A stretch of 64,000 bases of DNA from DASRDB01 sp035652815 (GTDB taxonomy: Bacteria; Chloroflexota; Ktedonobacteria; Ktedonobacterales; Ktedonobacteraceae): NCBI GenBank assembly GCA_035652815.1, contig DASRDB010000019.1, positions 248,001 through 312,000 on the forward strand, in the 5' to 3' direction. Shown here in pieces: positions 26,566 through 34,144 of this stretch. Numbering within the stretch: position 1 is the first letter of the stretch; every line of letters begins with the position of its first letter. A program made the translations under genes and the position numbers. The notes beneath the pieces were generated by a model that had not been told where the DNA came from, made no database searches, and saw only the letters and a list, made by a program, of their open reading frames with translations.

Positions 26566-26751
26566 TTAACGCCAATCACTCAAACGGCCTGTTTCCACAA
26601 GCCAACGGGCAAACAGATGGTGGTTGGTTATTTCCGTAGCCTGTTGCTCCTCGTACTTTTCGCGTAGTTGGATCAACTTGCTAGCTTCTTCCACGGTAAA
26701 GCCCTCATCCAGGAGGGCATCGATAAGCAGGTCCACATATTGCTGCTGCAT
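26566..26751 (-). CDS. Small hypothetical protein (61 aa)
   Basis: An acidic, helical protein starting MQQQYVDLLIDALLDEGF. GGGAGGA lies at good distance upstream, supporting a real gene. The body (EEASKLIQLREKYEEQQ) is likely one long amphipathic helix. No family recognised. The next gene on the same strand ends about 350 bp upstream, with tandem hairpins in between. Confidence 0.6.
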   Translation of the reverse strand: MQQQYVDLLIDALLDEGFTVEEASKLIQLREKYEEQQATEITNHHLFARWLVETGRLSDWR

Positions 26752-26929
26752 AGCAACTTCCTCCCTTTAGAATATTCAGAATAACAACTAACCACGCTTC
26801 GCTGGTACCGAAAACGGAAATGCCTGTAATAGAAAGACGCCGTAACTGGCACGTTGGATAGAAAAAGAAGTGGACGCACGTGTTCTGTTTGCCTGGAAAA
26901 CCCTACTCCCTCCCCAACCGTGCGCAGGT

Positions 26930-27015
26930 CCACGCTGTTGAGCGTGGAATACCTGATACATGCACTATAGAAAACCCTCGCCTCAACGGCGGGGGTACCT
27001 GATACATGTACTATA
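26930..27015. repeat. Tandem hairpin-plus-20-mer repeat, two units
   Basis: Unit 1: hairpin CCACGCTGTTGAGCGTGG (26930-26947) then TACCTGATACATGCACTATA (26950-26969). Unit 2: a different hairpin (26975-26995, one G-T pair) then TACCTGATACATGTACTATA (26996-27015). The unit is about 46 bp. The hairpin stems differ while the 20-mer is conserved. It resembles subterminal ends of IS200/IS605-type elements, but no transposase or TnpB gene is here. Confidence 0.6.
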
Positions 27016-27103
27016 TAAAGTATAGTATACTGTCAAGACCAAGGGCAAGAGGAAAAGGTGGTGGTATAGTCCAGTTTTCCTACTATTCCTGTGGTTATTT
27101 TTG

Positions 27104-27625
27104 TCACAAAGGCGATTGCTTCTGCGATTCCTCGGCGGAAATCTCGTCTGGACGCCATGTCTCTGCCTGGCCGCTCGTTGCGGGGAAAACCGTTCCTCCC
27201 TGCGGGACATCTGGCGGAGGGGTGGTACGAGAGACATTCACAGATTCGACCTGCTCTCCCGGTTCTGCCGATGCAATCTGGTTGGTTTGTAGCTCCTCAG
27301 AAGAGATTTCATCTGGCCGCCATGCCTCTTCTTTATCCGGCGACGAAGCTGTCGTCACTTGTTGAGAAGGAGAAGTATCACTCGTGGGTGGTTGTTGAAT
27401 GGGCGGTCTGGCTGAAAGTTTGGCTTCGAGCGATGCGAGATGCGCCTTACTCGCTTCGAGCCGTTGCTGCGCTTTGGCGAGTTTACGCTCGTTCTTTTGC
27501 ACCTCTTCCCTGGCCTGTTCCAGCTCGGCCTGCAATTTCTTATCCTGTTTGCCCTGTTTCTTGCGCGCTTTTTTGTCTGGATAGGGAAGTCCGCCGGAAA
27601 TAAAGCCTGCATCATTCGTTGCCAT
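27104..27625 (-). CDS. Hypothetical coiled-coil protein with a duplicated WRPDEIS motif
   Basis: 173 residues from the ATG at 27625, where GAGAGG lies 8 nt upstream (a GTG 9 nt earlier is less likely). Residues about 15-75 form a highly charged Lys/Glu/Gln coiled coil (KKLQAELEQAREEVQKNERK). The C-terminal half is disordered, Pro/Ser/Thr/Gln-rich, and carries two near-copies of one motif: EEAWRPDEISSEELQ and AETWRPDEISAEESQ. These could be short linear binding sites. No signal peptide or membrane segment. Function unknown. Confidence 0.65.
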   Translation of the reverse strand: MATNDAGFISGGLPYPDKKARKKQGKQDKKLQAELEQAREEVQKNERKLAKAQQRLEASKAHLASLEAKLSARPPIQQPPTSDTSPSQQVTTASSPDKEEAWRPDEISSEELQTNQIASAEPGEQVESVNVSRTTPPPDVPQGGTVFPATSGQAETWRPDEISAEESQKQSPL

Positions 27626-27701
27626 GATTTTCACCTCTCAAATAGCTTTAGATGACCGATCTTATCAAGAACTCAAAGAAAAAGAGATAGGATTCTGTCT
27701 T

Positions 27702-27944
27702 CTACGTCACATGATGAATATAATGCTCGATCTCCCTCTCATTATCGTAGTAATAACTGAGAGCATCATAGACCTGGGCCAATGTAAGGCGGTGAATGCG
27801 CGCGATCTCCTCGGGATCTTTCCCCGATTGGAAGAGCAACACGACATGGCGAACGCCGGTTCGTGTTCCTTCGATTAAAGGTTCGCCCTGTAAAATGTCT
27901 GAGTCGCGGATAATATGGGGATGGGCGGTGCGTTCGATGGCCAT
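27702..27944 (-). CDS. DUF433 domain protein (antitoxin-type), without a toxin partner
   Basis: 80 residues starting MAIERTAHPHIIRDSDILQG; AAGGAG lies 7 nt before this ATG, so the longer reading (20 extra residues) is rejected. The DUF433 pattern is clear: I.RDSDILQGEPLIEGTRTGV followed by HRLTLAQVYDALSYYYDN. DUF433 proteins are usually antitoxins paired with a DUF5615 PIN-like toxin, as in the pair at 40181-40656. Here no toxin gene follows; the next gene downstream encodes a coiled-coil protein. It is therefore an orphan antitoxin or a regulator. Confidence 0.85.
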   Translation of the reverse strand: MAIERTAHPHIIRDSDILQGEPLIEGTRTGVRHVVLLFQSGKDPEEIARIHRLTLAQVYDALSYYYDNEREIEHYIHHVT

Positions 27945-28151
27945 ATGTACTCCTTCCCAATTGTTCCTTAATCTTAGTCTAATCGTAATATTTCCGCACG
28001 TCAATAATCAACCACAACCTGCATGTTGCTATTACAGGCTTCCTTGCTTATTCACGTAATATTCACAATTGTGAAATCGTCCCGAAGTGCTTCTTAAGGG
28101 CTTGGATGCTACTTTGCGCTCGCTTGCTTACATCGAATTTTCAGAAAAAGC

Positions 28152-28180
28152 TTGACAGCAGAGCAAAAGCAAGGTACAAT
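28152..28180 (+). promoter_or_regulatory. Strong sigma-70-type promoter
   Basis: TTGACA (28152-28157), a 17-bp spacer, then TACAAT (28175-28180). It drives the small transcript starting near 28187. Confidence 0.85.
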
Positions 28181-28186
28181 ACTCCC

Positions 28187-28376
28187 AACGAAAGGAGGTG
28201 GTGTGTAAATGGACCAACGTACTCGCTGCACAGGCAGCGTGATTGTTTCCCACACCTTCCAGTTGAGAGGTGACCGGCTTTAGTCGGTAAAGAATCACTG
28301 GTAGGAAATTCATTATCCCTACCTGTGCAGCGCTCCCCAGGGTGATGGCAGAATTACTGTTACCCTGGGGATTTTA
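28187..28376 (+). ncRNA. Candidate structured small RNA / small-ORF transcript
   Basis: About 190 nt between the promoter and a terminator hairpin (28335-28343 with 28362-28370, CCCCAGGGT, then ATTTTAT). Within it: an 11-bp long-range helix (28224-28234 with 28322-28332, CGCTGCACAGG), a local hairpin that uses the same left strand (28224-28229 with 28234-28239), a 6-bp tetraloop hairpin ACCGGC-TTTA-GTCGGT (28273-28288), and a hairpin GGTAGG/CCTACC (28300-28305 with 28318-28323). The long-range and local helices exclude each other. birA downstream has its own -10 box, so this is probably a separate unit. No known RNA family was recognised. Confidence 0.55.
28209..28283 (+). CDS. Predicted 24-residue micro-ORF
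   Basis: Starts MDQRTRCTGSVIVSHTF and ends GDRL. GAAAGGAGGTGGT before it matches the 16S anti-SD over about 11 nt, an unusually extended Shine-Dalgarno, 10 nt from the ATG. No run of one amino acid typical of an attenuator leader peptide is seen. One strand of the long-range helix lies inside the ORF (codons 6-9), so translation would disturb the RNA fold. Confidence 0.45.
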   Translation: MDQRTRCTGSVIVSHTFQLRGDRL

Positions 28377-28492
28377 TCCACCTTACCAATCTGTGCAAAG
28401 CCTCTCTATAATAGCTCTTGGATTAAAAATAGCTCTTCTAAATTTACAGGTTGGTTTTCTCTTCTGTTGATACTTGCTCATTTTTGTTTGAT

Positions 28493-29368
28493 ATGGGATT
28501 ACATAGTACCCGCGAGGACGCTTTTTTTCTAGATAAAGAAGAGCTTGAGCGTTTTCTCGATACACAATATTTTGGGGTTGGAAATCGGTTACAGTATCTA
28601 CCAACAATAGATTCGACCAATTCATGGACGATGCAACTGGCCCGTGAGGGGTCAGACGAAGGGTTGGTGGTGCTTACTGATAGTCAGACCGCTGGAAGAG
28701 GCAGGCAGGGTCGCCGCTGGGTGGATGTGCCGGGACACAATGTTCTTTTGTCGATATTGCTCCGGCCCCGTTTTCAGCCACACCTGCTTGTGATGCTGGC
28801 TTCTCTGGCTGTTGTTGATGCGATCCGCGAAACCTGCGGAGTGATGGCACGTATTAAATGGCCCAATGACGTTCTTATAGAAGGACGCAAGGTTGCTGGC
28901 ATTTTAATTGAGACCAGCCATGATGTACAGGGGCGCTTTGTAGCCGTACTCGGCATTGGGGTCAATGTAAACGGGCGCATCGACGAGGTATCCCGGCAAC
29001 TGGGCGAGCAAGCTGCGCTTGTTGCGGAGGCTACCACGCTCGAAGCCGCTTCGGGTTCAACAGTCAGCCGTGAAGCGTTCATCGCCTCGCTCTTGCGGCA
29101 CATTGAAAAAAGCTATATTGAACTGCAACAGGAGGCCGATAGTAGTCATATTGGGGCAGTTCAAGATGTGAGCTGCTCTCGCGTCTTACGAGAGCGTTGG
29201 CGCGGCCAACTATCAACCCTGGGCCGCATGGTTTCTGTGCGGCAGGGGGAAACGGTAATCAGCGGTATCGCTGAGGATGTGGATGGTAACGGAGAGCTGT
29301 TACTTCGACGCCATTCCGGTGAGTTAGTTACTATTACCTGGGGGAGCATAGAGCAGCCCTCCGGGTAA
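28493..29368 (+). CDS. birA: Biotin-[acetyl-CoA-carboxylase] ligase
   Basis: 291 residues from the ATG at 28493 (a TTG 42 nt earlier is in frame; neither has a strong SD). Enzyme making biotinyl-AMP and biotinylating carboxylase carrier proteins. Motifs: TIDSTNSWTMQLA, the biotin/ATP loop TAGRGRQGRRW, KWPNDVLI, GRKVAGILIE, and GIGVNVN. The N-terminus has no recognisable HTH, so it looks like a monofunctional type I ligase rather than a repressor; the C-terminal SH3-like cap is present. A TATAAT at 28407-28412 gives it its own promoter. Confidence 0.93.
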   Translation: MGLHSTREDAFFLDKEELERFLDTQYFGVGNRLQYLPTIDSTNSWTMQLAREGSDEGLVVLTDSQTAGRGRQGRRWVDVPGHNVLLSILLRPRFQPHLLVMLASLAVVDAIRETCGVMARIKWPNDVLIEGRKVAGILIETSHDVQGRFVAVLGIGVNVNGRIDEVSRQLGEQAALVAEATTLEAASGSTVSREAFIASLLRHIEKSYIELQQEADSSHIGAVQDVSCSRVLRERWRGQLSTLGRMVSVRQGETVISGIAEDVDGNGELLLRRHSGELVTITWGSIEQPSG

Positions 29369-29443
29369 ATACCTATCGGTTGAGATAGGCAATCTAGAGC
29401 CAGCAGGAATAGGTACCCTGCCGGACGCAGAAGGGAAGCAGAG

Positions 29444-29902
29444 ATGGAGACACAATTCCTTACGGAGGATGGACGACAACGATTACTCTCTCAATTGGAG
29501 TTCCTGCGCACAGTGAAACGTGCCGAGGTTGCCCAGTACCTTCATGACGCAAAGGAATCTGGCGACGTCATCGACAATGCTGCTTACGAAGATGCCAAGA
29601 ACGAACAGGCACGTCTCGAAGGACGCATTCTGGAACTGGAGCGCTTGCTCGCTACGGCCAAGCCGATCAGCAGACTTGCCACAGACGAGGTTTCTCTCGG
29701 GTCTGTGGTACACCTGCGCACCGCTGATGGGCGTGAGTATCACTACACCATCGTCGGCGCTTTTGAGGCGAAGCCGAGCGCGGGCCTTATCTCCAATGAA
29801 TCTCCAGTGGGTAAAGCACTGCTGGGCCACAAAGTGGGCGATCTTGTGATTGTCTCCACGCCTGGCGGTGTGAAAGAATACACCATCTGTAGCATCGAGT
29901 AA
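29444..29902 (+). CDS. greA: Transcription elongation factor GreA
   Basis: 152 residues, near the usual 158. It rescues backtracked RNA polymerase by stimulating transcript cleavage. The N-terminal coiled coil carries the acidic tip (AKESGDVIDNAAYEDAKNEQ, with the D/E pair of the finger), and the C-terminal FKBP-like domain shows VGSVVHL-type strands and NESPVGKALLGHKVGD. Initiator ATG follows GAAGGGAAGCAG. It sits 75 bp after birA and is closed by a terminator. Confidence 0.95.
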   Translation: METQFLTEDGRQRLLSQLEFLRTVKRAEVAQYLHDAKESGDVIDNAAYEDAKNEQARLEGRILELERLLATAKPISRLATDEVSLGSVVHLRTADGREYHYTIVGAFEAKPSAGLISNESPVGKALLGHKVGDLVIVSTPGGVKEYTICSIE

Positions 29903-29930
29903 CTTCCCCAGGCGCTAACAGCAATCCGCC

Positions 29931-29967
29931 GACCTGTGGCTCTCCAAGAAGCCACAGGTCGTTTTTT
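29931..29967 (+). terminator. Rho-independent terminator after greA
   Basis: Perfect 10-bp stem GACCTGTGGC (29931-29940 with 29951-29960), 10-nt loop, then G and six T residues. Confidence 0.92.
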
Positions 29968-30066
29968 ATGTCGAAAGTAAGGCGGCTTTCCCATGCGCAA
30001 TGACAAATTATGCACAACAGTGTTACAATTAGTGTCACATTTTTTAGGAGAGGAAAGAGGAAGTTT

Positions 30067-31542
30067 ATGGCCGACGAACGAGAAGTACGCATACAGCGCC
30101 TCAACAATCTGCGTGAAAAGGGAATCAACCCTTATCCCAGTACTGTTGAGCGTACACATACAATTGCAGATGTTCTGGAACACTTTGACGAGTGGCAGGG
30201 TGAAGAGGGCAATTTTACCCTGGTTGGGCGCATTCGCTTGATGCGCGAGATGGGCAAGGTGGCTTTTTTGCAGATCGAGGATGGCACAGGCCGCATACAG
30301 GTCTACTTCCGCCAGAACGACCTTGGCGAGGATGTCTACAAGAATCTCAAGTTGCTTGACATTGGCGATTTCATTCAGGTCAGTGGCTACCTGTTCAGGA
30401 CACGCACTAACGAGCGTACTCTGCATGTACGCAGTTTTCGCCTGCTTGCTAAGAGCCTGCGCCCGTTGCCCGAGAAGTATCATGGCCTGGAAGATGTCGA
30501 GCTGCGCCAGCGCAAGCGTTACCTGGACCTTATAGCCAATGGCGACGAGGCAAAGCGCATCTTTGTAATTCGCAGCCGCACCATTTCCGCGATGCGCCGC
30601 TACCTGGATGATCAAGGCTTTCTGGAAGTGGAGACGCCGATTTTGCAGCCGCTCTATGGCGGCGCGACTGCAAGGCCTTTCATCACCCATCACAATACGC
30701 TTGATCGCGACCTGTACCTGCGTATCGCCGTTGAGCTGTATCTCAAGCGACTGATTGTAGGCGGGTTTGAGCGGGTCTATGAAATCGGGCGCAACTTCCG
30801 CAACGAGGGCATCGACCGCAGCCATAACCCTGAATTCACGATGATGGAATGCTATCAGGCCTATGCCGATTACCGTGATATCATGCGGCTGGTCGAAGAG
30901 ATGATCTGTTTTATCGCGCAGCAGGTACACGGTTCGCCGCGCATCACCTACCAGGGAACGGAGATTGACCTTACGCCGCCCTGGCCGCGCTATCGCCTGC
31001 TTGACGCCATCGCCGAATTCACCGGGATCGACGTCAATCGCTATCCCGACCGCGAGAGTCTGGCTGCCGCCATGCGCGAAAACGGCTACGAGGTCGATCC
31101 TAAGCTCGGACGGGGCCGCCTGATCGATGATCTGAAGGGTGAGATGTTCCGGCAGGGACACGCGGCTCTGAAGCAGGCGCTGTTCTTGACTGATTATCCG
31201 CTCGATGTCTCGCCCCTGGCCAAGCGGCAGGTGGATAACCCTGATCTGACTGACCGCTTCCAGCCCTTTGTCGGCGGCCTGGAACTTGGCAACGCCTTTA
31301 CCGAGTTGAACGACCCACTCGATCAACGCGCCCGCTTTGAGGATCAGATGCGCCAGCGCGCTCGGGGCGACGACGAGGCCCAGGTACTCGATGAGGACTT
31401 TCTGGAAGCCCTGGAAATCGGCATGCCACCAACAGGCGGCCTGGGTATCGGCGTTGACCGGCTGGTAATGCTTATGACAGATCAACCATCCATTCGCGAC
31501 GTGATCCTTTTCCCGACGATGCGCAAGAGCGTCGAGGAATAG
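30067..31542 (+). CDS. lysS: Lysyl-tRNA synthetase (class II)
   Basis: 491 residues. Start at 30067 is chosen for the GAGGAAAGAGGAAG site just upstream; a reading from 30010 adds 19 residues without support. N-terminal OB-fold anticodon-binding domain (FTLVGRIRLMREMGKVAFLQIEDGTGRIQVY), then the class II core: motif 1 around LDDQGFLEVETPILQP, motif 2 FRNEGIDRSHNPEFTMMECYQAYADY, and motif 3 PPTGGLGIGVDRLVMLMT. Promoter-like TACAAT lies near 30024. Cytosolic housekeeping enzyme, downstream of greA but with its own promoter. Confidence 0.97.
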   Translation: MADEREVRIQRLNNLREKGINPYPSTVERTHTIADVLEHFDEWQGEEGNFTLVGRIRLMREMGKVAFLQIEDGTGRIQVYFRQNDLGEDVYKNLKLLDIGDFIQVSGYLFRTRTNERTLHVRSFRLLAKSLRPLPEKYHGLEDVELRQRKRYLDLIANGDEAKRIFVIRSRTISAMRRYLDDQGFLEVETPILQPLYGGATARPFITHHNTLDRDLYLRIAVELYLKRLIVGGFERVYEIGRNFRNEGIDRSHNPEFTMMECYQAYADYRDIMRLVEEMICFIAQQVHGSPRITYQGTEIDLTPPWPRYRLLDAIAEFTGIDVNRYPDRESLAAAMRENGYEVDPKLGRGRLIDDLKGEMFRQGHAALKQALFLTDYPLDVSPLAKRQVDNPDLTDRFQPFVGGLELGNAFTELNDPLDQRARFEDQMRQRARGDDEAQVLDEDFLEALEIGMPPTGGLGIGVDRLVMLMTDQPSIRDVILFPTMRKSVEE

Positions 31543-31544
31543 TA

Positions 31545-31582
31545 TCTGTAGGACTGTTCTCACCAAAGAACAATCCTACAGA
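31545..31582. repeat. Inverted repeat between lysS and the MOSC gene
   Basis: 16-nt arms (31545-31560 and 31567-31582) with a single mismatch and a 6-nt loop; ends in TCTGTAGG/CCTACAGA like the larger palindromes but with a different inside. The right arm directly precedes the SD of the next gene. Confidence 0.65.
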
Positions 31583-31594
31583 AAGGAAAGCAGT

Positions 31595-32182
31595 ATGACG
31601 AAAAAACGCCTGCAAGGCACAGTGAAAAGCTTGATGGTTGGCGACAAGGCCGAAACACTGGTCAGTACGCGCATTTCAAGGGTAGAGGTGACGTTTGAGG
31701 GGATGGTAGGCGATGTGCATTACGGCCTGACTCGCCTATCAGACGTGCGTGTGCCGCACTATCCGCGTGGTACTCTCATTCGCAATACGCGTCAGATCTC
31801 CGCGCTCTCAACGGAAGAACTCGCAGAGATTGCGGGAATATTATCGATTCCGCTTGTTCTGCCAGAGTGGCTGGGCGCGAACCTGGAGTTCGAGGGCATT
31901 CCGAACTTGACTCTGCTGCCTCCCTCGACGCGCATTTTCTTTCCAGAGGATGCGGTGCTGGTGGTGGATGGCGAGAATATGCCCTGTACCGGCCCGGGAA
32001 ATGTTTTGCAGGATCGCTATCCAGACGAATCCCGCCTCGTACAGCGTTTTCCGAAAGCGGCCTTTCATCGACGCGGCTTTGTAGGCTGGATAGAACGTCC
32101 TGGTTTTATCTCTCAGGGCGATGTTGTCGAAGTATTGTTGCCGTCGCAAATTGCCTACAGTTATTCTGCCGCAAAAGCTTGA
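31595..32182 (+). CDS. MOSC domain protein
   Basis: 195 residues. MOSC (molybdenum cofactor sulfurase C-terminal) proteins are beta-barrels that bind or transfer sulfur with molybdenum cofactor. The hallmark cysteine appears in VVDGENMPCTGPGN, and the strand pattern GDVHYGLTRLSDVRV ... ISALSTEELAEIA ... GANLEFEGI fits. No N-terminal sulfurase domain is attached. The gene follows lysS closely (52 bp) across an inverted repeat with SD GAAAGGAAAG before the ATG. A Mo-type formate dehydrogenase occurs elsewhere in the window, but no direct link is shown. Its TGA overlaps the -35 box of the tRNA promoter. Confidence 0.88.
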   Translation: MTKKRLQGTVKSLMVGDKAETLVSTRISRVEVTFEGMVGDVHYGLTRLSDVRVPHYPRGTLIRNTRQISALSTEELAEIAGILSIPLVLPEWLGANLEFEGIPNLTLLPPSTRIFFPEDAVLVVDGENMPCTGPGNVLQDRYPDESRLVQRFPKAAFHRRGFVGWIERPGFISQGDVVEVLLPSQIAYSYSAAKA

Positions 32183-32219
32183 CAACAGCCTTTAGTAGTG
32201 TTATAGTTGCTGTTGTCAA
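32179..32219 (+). promoter_or_regulatory. tRNA-Val promoter framed by a 10-bp inverted repeat
   Basis: TTGACA (32179-32184), 17-bp spacer, TATAGT (32202-32207). A perfect inverted repeat TTGACAACAG (32179-32188) / CTGTTGTCAA (32210-32219) starts with the -35 box and ends 2 bp before the tRNA. Confidence 0.8.
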
Positions 32220-32221
32220 AC

Positions 32222-32293
32222 GGGCGCTTAGCTCAGTGGGAGAGCGCTTCGTTCACACCGAAGAGGCCACAGGTTCGAACCCTGTAGCGCCCA
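32222..32293 (+). tRNA. tRNA-Val (anticodon CAC)
   Basis: 72 nt folding into a standard cloverleaf: acceptor GGGCGCT/AGCGCCC, D stem GCTC/GAGC, anticodon stem CTTCG/CGAAG with loop TTCACAC (anticodon CAC), T arm ACAGG-TTCGAAC-CCTGT, discriminator A. CCA is not encoded. It has its own promoter and terminator. Confidence 0.96.
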
Positions 32294-32300
32294 CTGCTCC

Positions 32301-32336
32301 GAACTGGCGAGGACGTTTCCCGCCAGTTCTTTTTTT
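32301..32336 (+). terminator. Terminator of tRNA-Val
   Basis: Stem GAACTGGCG (32301-32309) with CGCCAGTTC (32321-32329), followed by seven T residues. Confidence 0.9.
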
Positions 32337-32383
32337 ATCAGGTCAACTAGAGAGACGAACGAGACAATTTCGTTCATACTAAA

Positions 32384-33043
32384 ATGACGAAAGAAAACCT
32401 CGCAGAACAACGTCAACACCTGCTCTCCTCTCTTCGCCAATCGGGCGTTTCCGATGAACGTGTACTTCAGGCCATTGCTGACATACCACGCGAACTTTTT
32501 GTGGATTCGTCCTTACGTTCTCTGGCCTATGAAGACCGCGCCTTGCCCATTGAAAACGGTCAGAGCATCTCACAACCGCTCATCGTCGCGATTATGACCC
32601 AGGCGCTCCAATTGCGCGGCCCCGAACGGGTGCTGGAAATCGGCACTGGTTCTGGCTACCAAACGGCTATACTCGCTCGTCTGGCCTCGCGCGTCTACAG
32701 TATAGAGCGCATACAACAACTTGCCTGCAAAGCATTCCGGCGCGTGTCAAAACTGGGTATAGAAAACGTATCTCTATATATAGGAGATGGTTCGGTAGGT
32801 TTGCCGGATGAAGCGCCCTTTGACGCAATCATTGTCACAGCGGCTGCCCCAACTATACCTATGGCATTGTTTGAGCAGCTAGGAACCTGGGGAAAACTGG
32901 TGGTTCCCGTTGGTGGCCCAGAACACCAGGAATTGCTGGTCGCGTACCGCGCACCCTGGGGAATGGAGCAGCGTTCACTTGGCGGCTGCCTGTTTGTACC
33001 GTTGATTGCCGACGAAAAGCAAAAACAGGTAGATGTACAGTAG
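32384..33043 (+). CDS. pcm: Protein-L-isoaspartate O-methyltransferase
   Basis: 219 residues, typical length. It methylates isoaspartyl residues in damaged proteins using AdoMet. Motifs: DIPRELFVD, the pre-motif GQSISQPLIVAIMTQAL, motif I VLEIGTGSGYQTAILA, YSIER, GDGSVGLPDEAPFDAIIVTAAAP, and LVVPVGG. No other repair gene adjoins it. Confidence 0.94.
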   Translation: MTKENLAEQRQHLLSSLRQSGVSDERVLQAIADIPRELFVDSSLRSLAYEDRALPIENGQSISQPLIVAIMTQALQLRGPERVLEIGTGSGYQTAILARLASRVYSIERIQQLACKAFRRVSKLGIENVSLYIGDGSVGLPDEAPFDAIIVTAAAPTIPMALFEQLGTWGKLVVPVGGPEHQELLVAYRAPWGMEQRSLGGCLFVPLIADEKQKQVDVQ

Positions 33044-33136
33044 AGATAACCGTTGTCGATAGCAGAAAATAGAATATAATACTAGTAAGAGGTATGGATG
33101 CTTCTGGCAAAGCATCCTGAAGTAAGGAGTAACAAA

Positions 33137-33658
33137 ATGCGAGGCGCGTTGAGCGGTATCCATATCACAAATCTTCTGGGCCTCGTTGGATTTCTGGTAA
33201 TGTGGATCGGGTTAGTTGAAGGGTCTAAAATGGTGTGCGCGTTGCTCAAAAATGCTCGCCTGGTTGGCTGGGCAATAGGGCCACTGGGCATTTCGACCCT
33301 GTTTCTCTACGAGCCATCCGCGCTGTTTATTGTCCTCAACGCGCTCTTTCCCGCGCTGGTGTCCGGCCTCGTTTTATATGTTGGCCTGTTCACCGCGTTT
33401 CCCAGCCCTATCGCCTTCCCCCATCGCCTGTTGATCGAGATTCCAGTTATTGCCTTTGGCGTGCTGATTACCTCTCTCGGCGGCTTCATAGATGCCCTGC
33501 GTGATCTGCGCTATCCGCTCTGGGGCGAGGCACGTATTCTGCGCAGCATTCAGTACCTGCGCGCAAGCTGTGCCTCTATTCATTTCACAGCCTTTGGCCG
33601 CTCCTACCTGCGCGATCAATTTGATTCCAGCCCGACCGACCTTTTGCAAGCCTTTTAA
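33137..33658 (+). CDS. Hypothetical membrane protein (four TM)
   Basis: 173 residues from the ATG at 33137 (AAGGAG 7-8 nt upstream; a start at 33098 lacks this). Hydrophobic segments: ITNLLGLVGFLVMWIGLVEG, WAIGPLGISTLFLYEPS, LVSGLVLYVGLFTAF and PVIAFGVLITSLGGF. A cytoplasmic, basic C-terminal region of about 55 residues ends DSSPTDLLQAF. No recognised family. It may be in the same transcript as pcm. Confidence 0.7.
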   Translation: MRGALSGIHITNLLGLVGFLVMWIGLVEGSKMVCALLKNARLVGWAIGPLGISTLFLYEPSALFIVLNALFPALVSGLVLYVGLFTAFPSPIAFPHRLLIEIPVIAFGVLITSLGGFIDALRDLRYPLWGEARILRSIQYLRASCASIHFTAFGRSYLRDQFDSSPTDLLQAF

Positions 33659-33711
33659 GCAGTGTGACCTGTTTGGTAATAAAAAAAGCTCCTACCTGAT
33701 GGAGTACTGTC

Positions 33712-33946
33712 ATGGGCAACGAGGAGACCAGAATACAGAGTCCCGCCGGTTATAGCCCGATGGCATATGCAGACTATGACGAGCAATACCCCCTGGTTTT
33801 TGCCGAGGTCGTAAACACTATTCATACAGTACCATGCTGAAGTGAAGCAGAAAATTATAGCCGAGGGAAAAAACGGCCCGAGAAGCTATCAACAGGCAAA
33901 GACGCCGTATCTTGAAGACCTTGCTAAACGTATAGGCAATTCTTAA
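33712..33946 (+). pseudogene. Possible frameshifted small gene
   Basis: An ATG at 33712 with GGAG 7 nt upstream opens a 42-codon frame (MGNEETRIQSPAGYSPMAY ... VVNTIHTVPC). Just before its stop, the +1 frame becomes protein-like and runs to 33946 (QYHAEVKQKIIAEGKNG ... PYLEDLAKRIGNS). Joining the two with one base change near 33815-33830 would give a plausible ~77-residue soluble protein. No family recognised; this could also be chance. Confidence 0.3.
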
Positions 33947-34144
33947 TCAAGCCAGCAAAGCTGAAAAATCCTTCCTCACCTATTTGATACTGAAAAATTC
34001 TTTCCCCTGACGTCCTCACATGTGAAAAGAGGCATAAAGCAACTGGCCTCTGGACAATGGTTTCTCTCTAGAGCAATGCTATGATACTGACCTATGAATG
34101 AGAAATGAAACGTTTTTGACTTCTAACAAGAAAGGATGGCGAGG
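33947..34144. other. Intergenic region, no gene seen
   Basis: No supported gene. Possible promoter elements (TATGATACT near 34080) precede the membrane protein gene. The ATG at 34145 follows GAAAGG by 9 nt. Confidence 0.4.

Noticed and set aside
26930..27015. CRISPR array
   Set aside because: Only two units; the conserved part is interrupted by hairpins rather than unique spacers, and no cas genes are near.
28209..28283. Classical attenuator leader peptide for birA
   Set aside because: No run of regulatory codons, and birA has its own -10 box after the terminator.
29743..31566. A 607-codon open frame antisense to lysS
   Set aside because: It lies wholly opposite a clear lysyl-tRNA synthetase and GreA end, and shows no domain. 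Long antisense frames are common opposite codon-biased genes.
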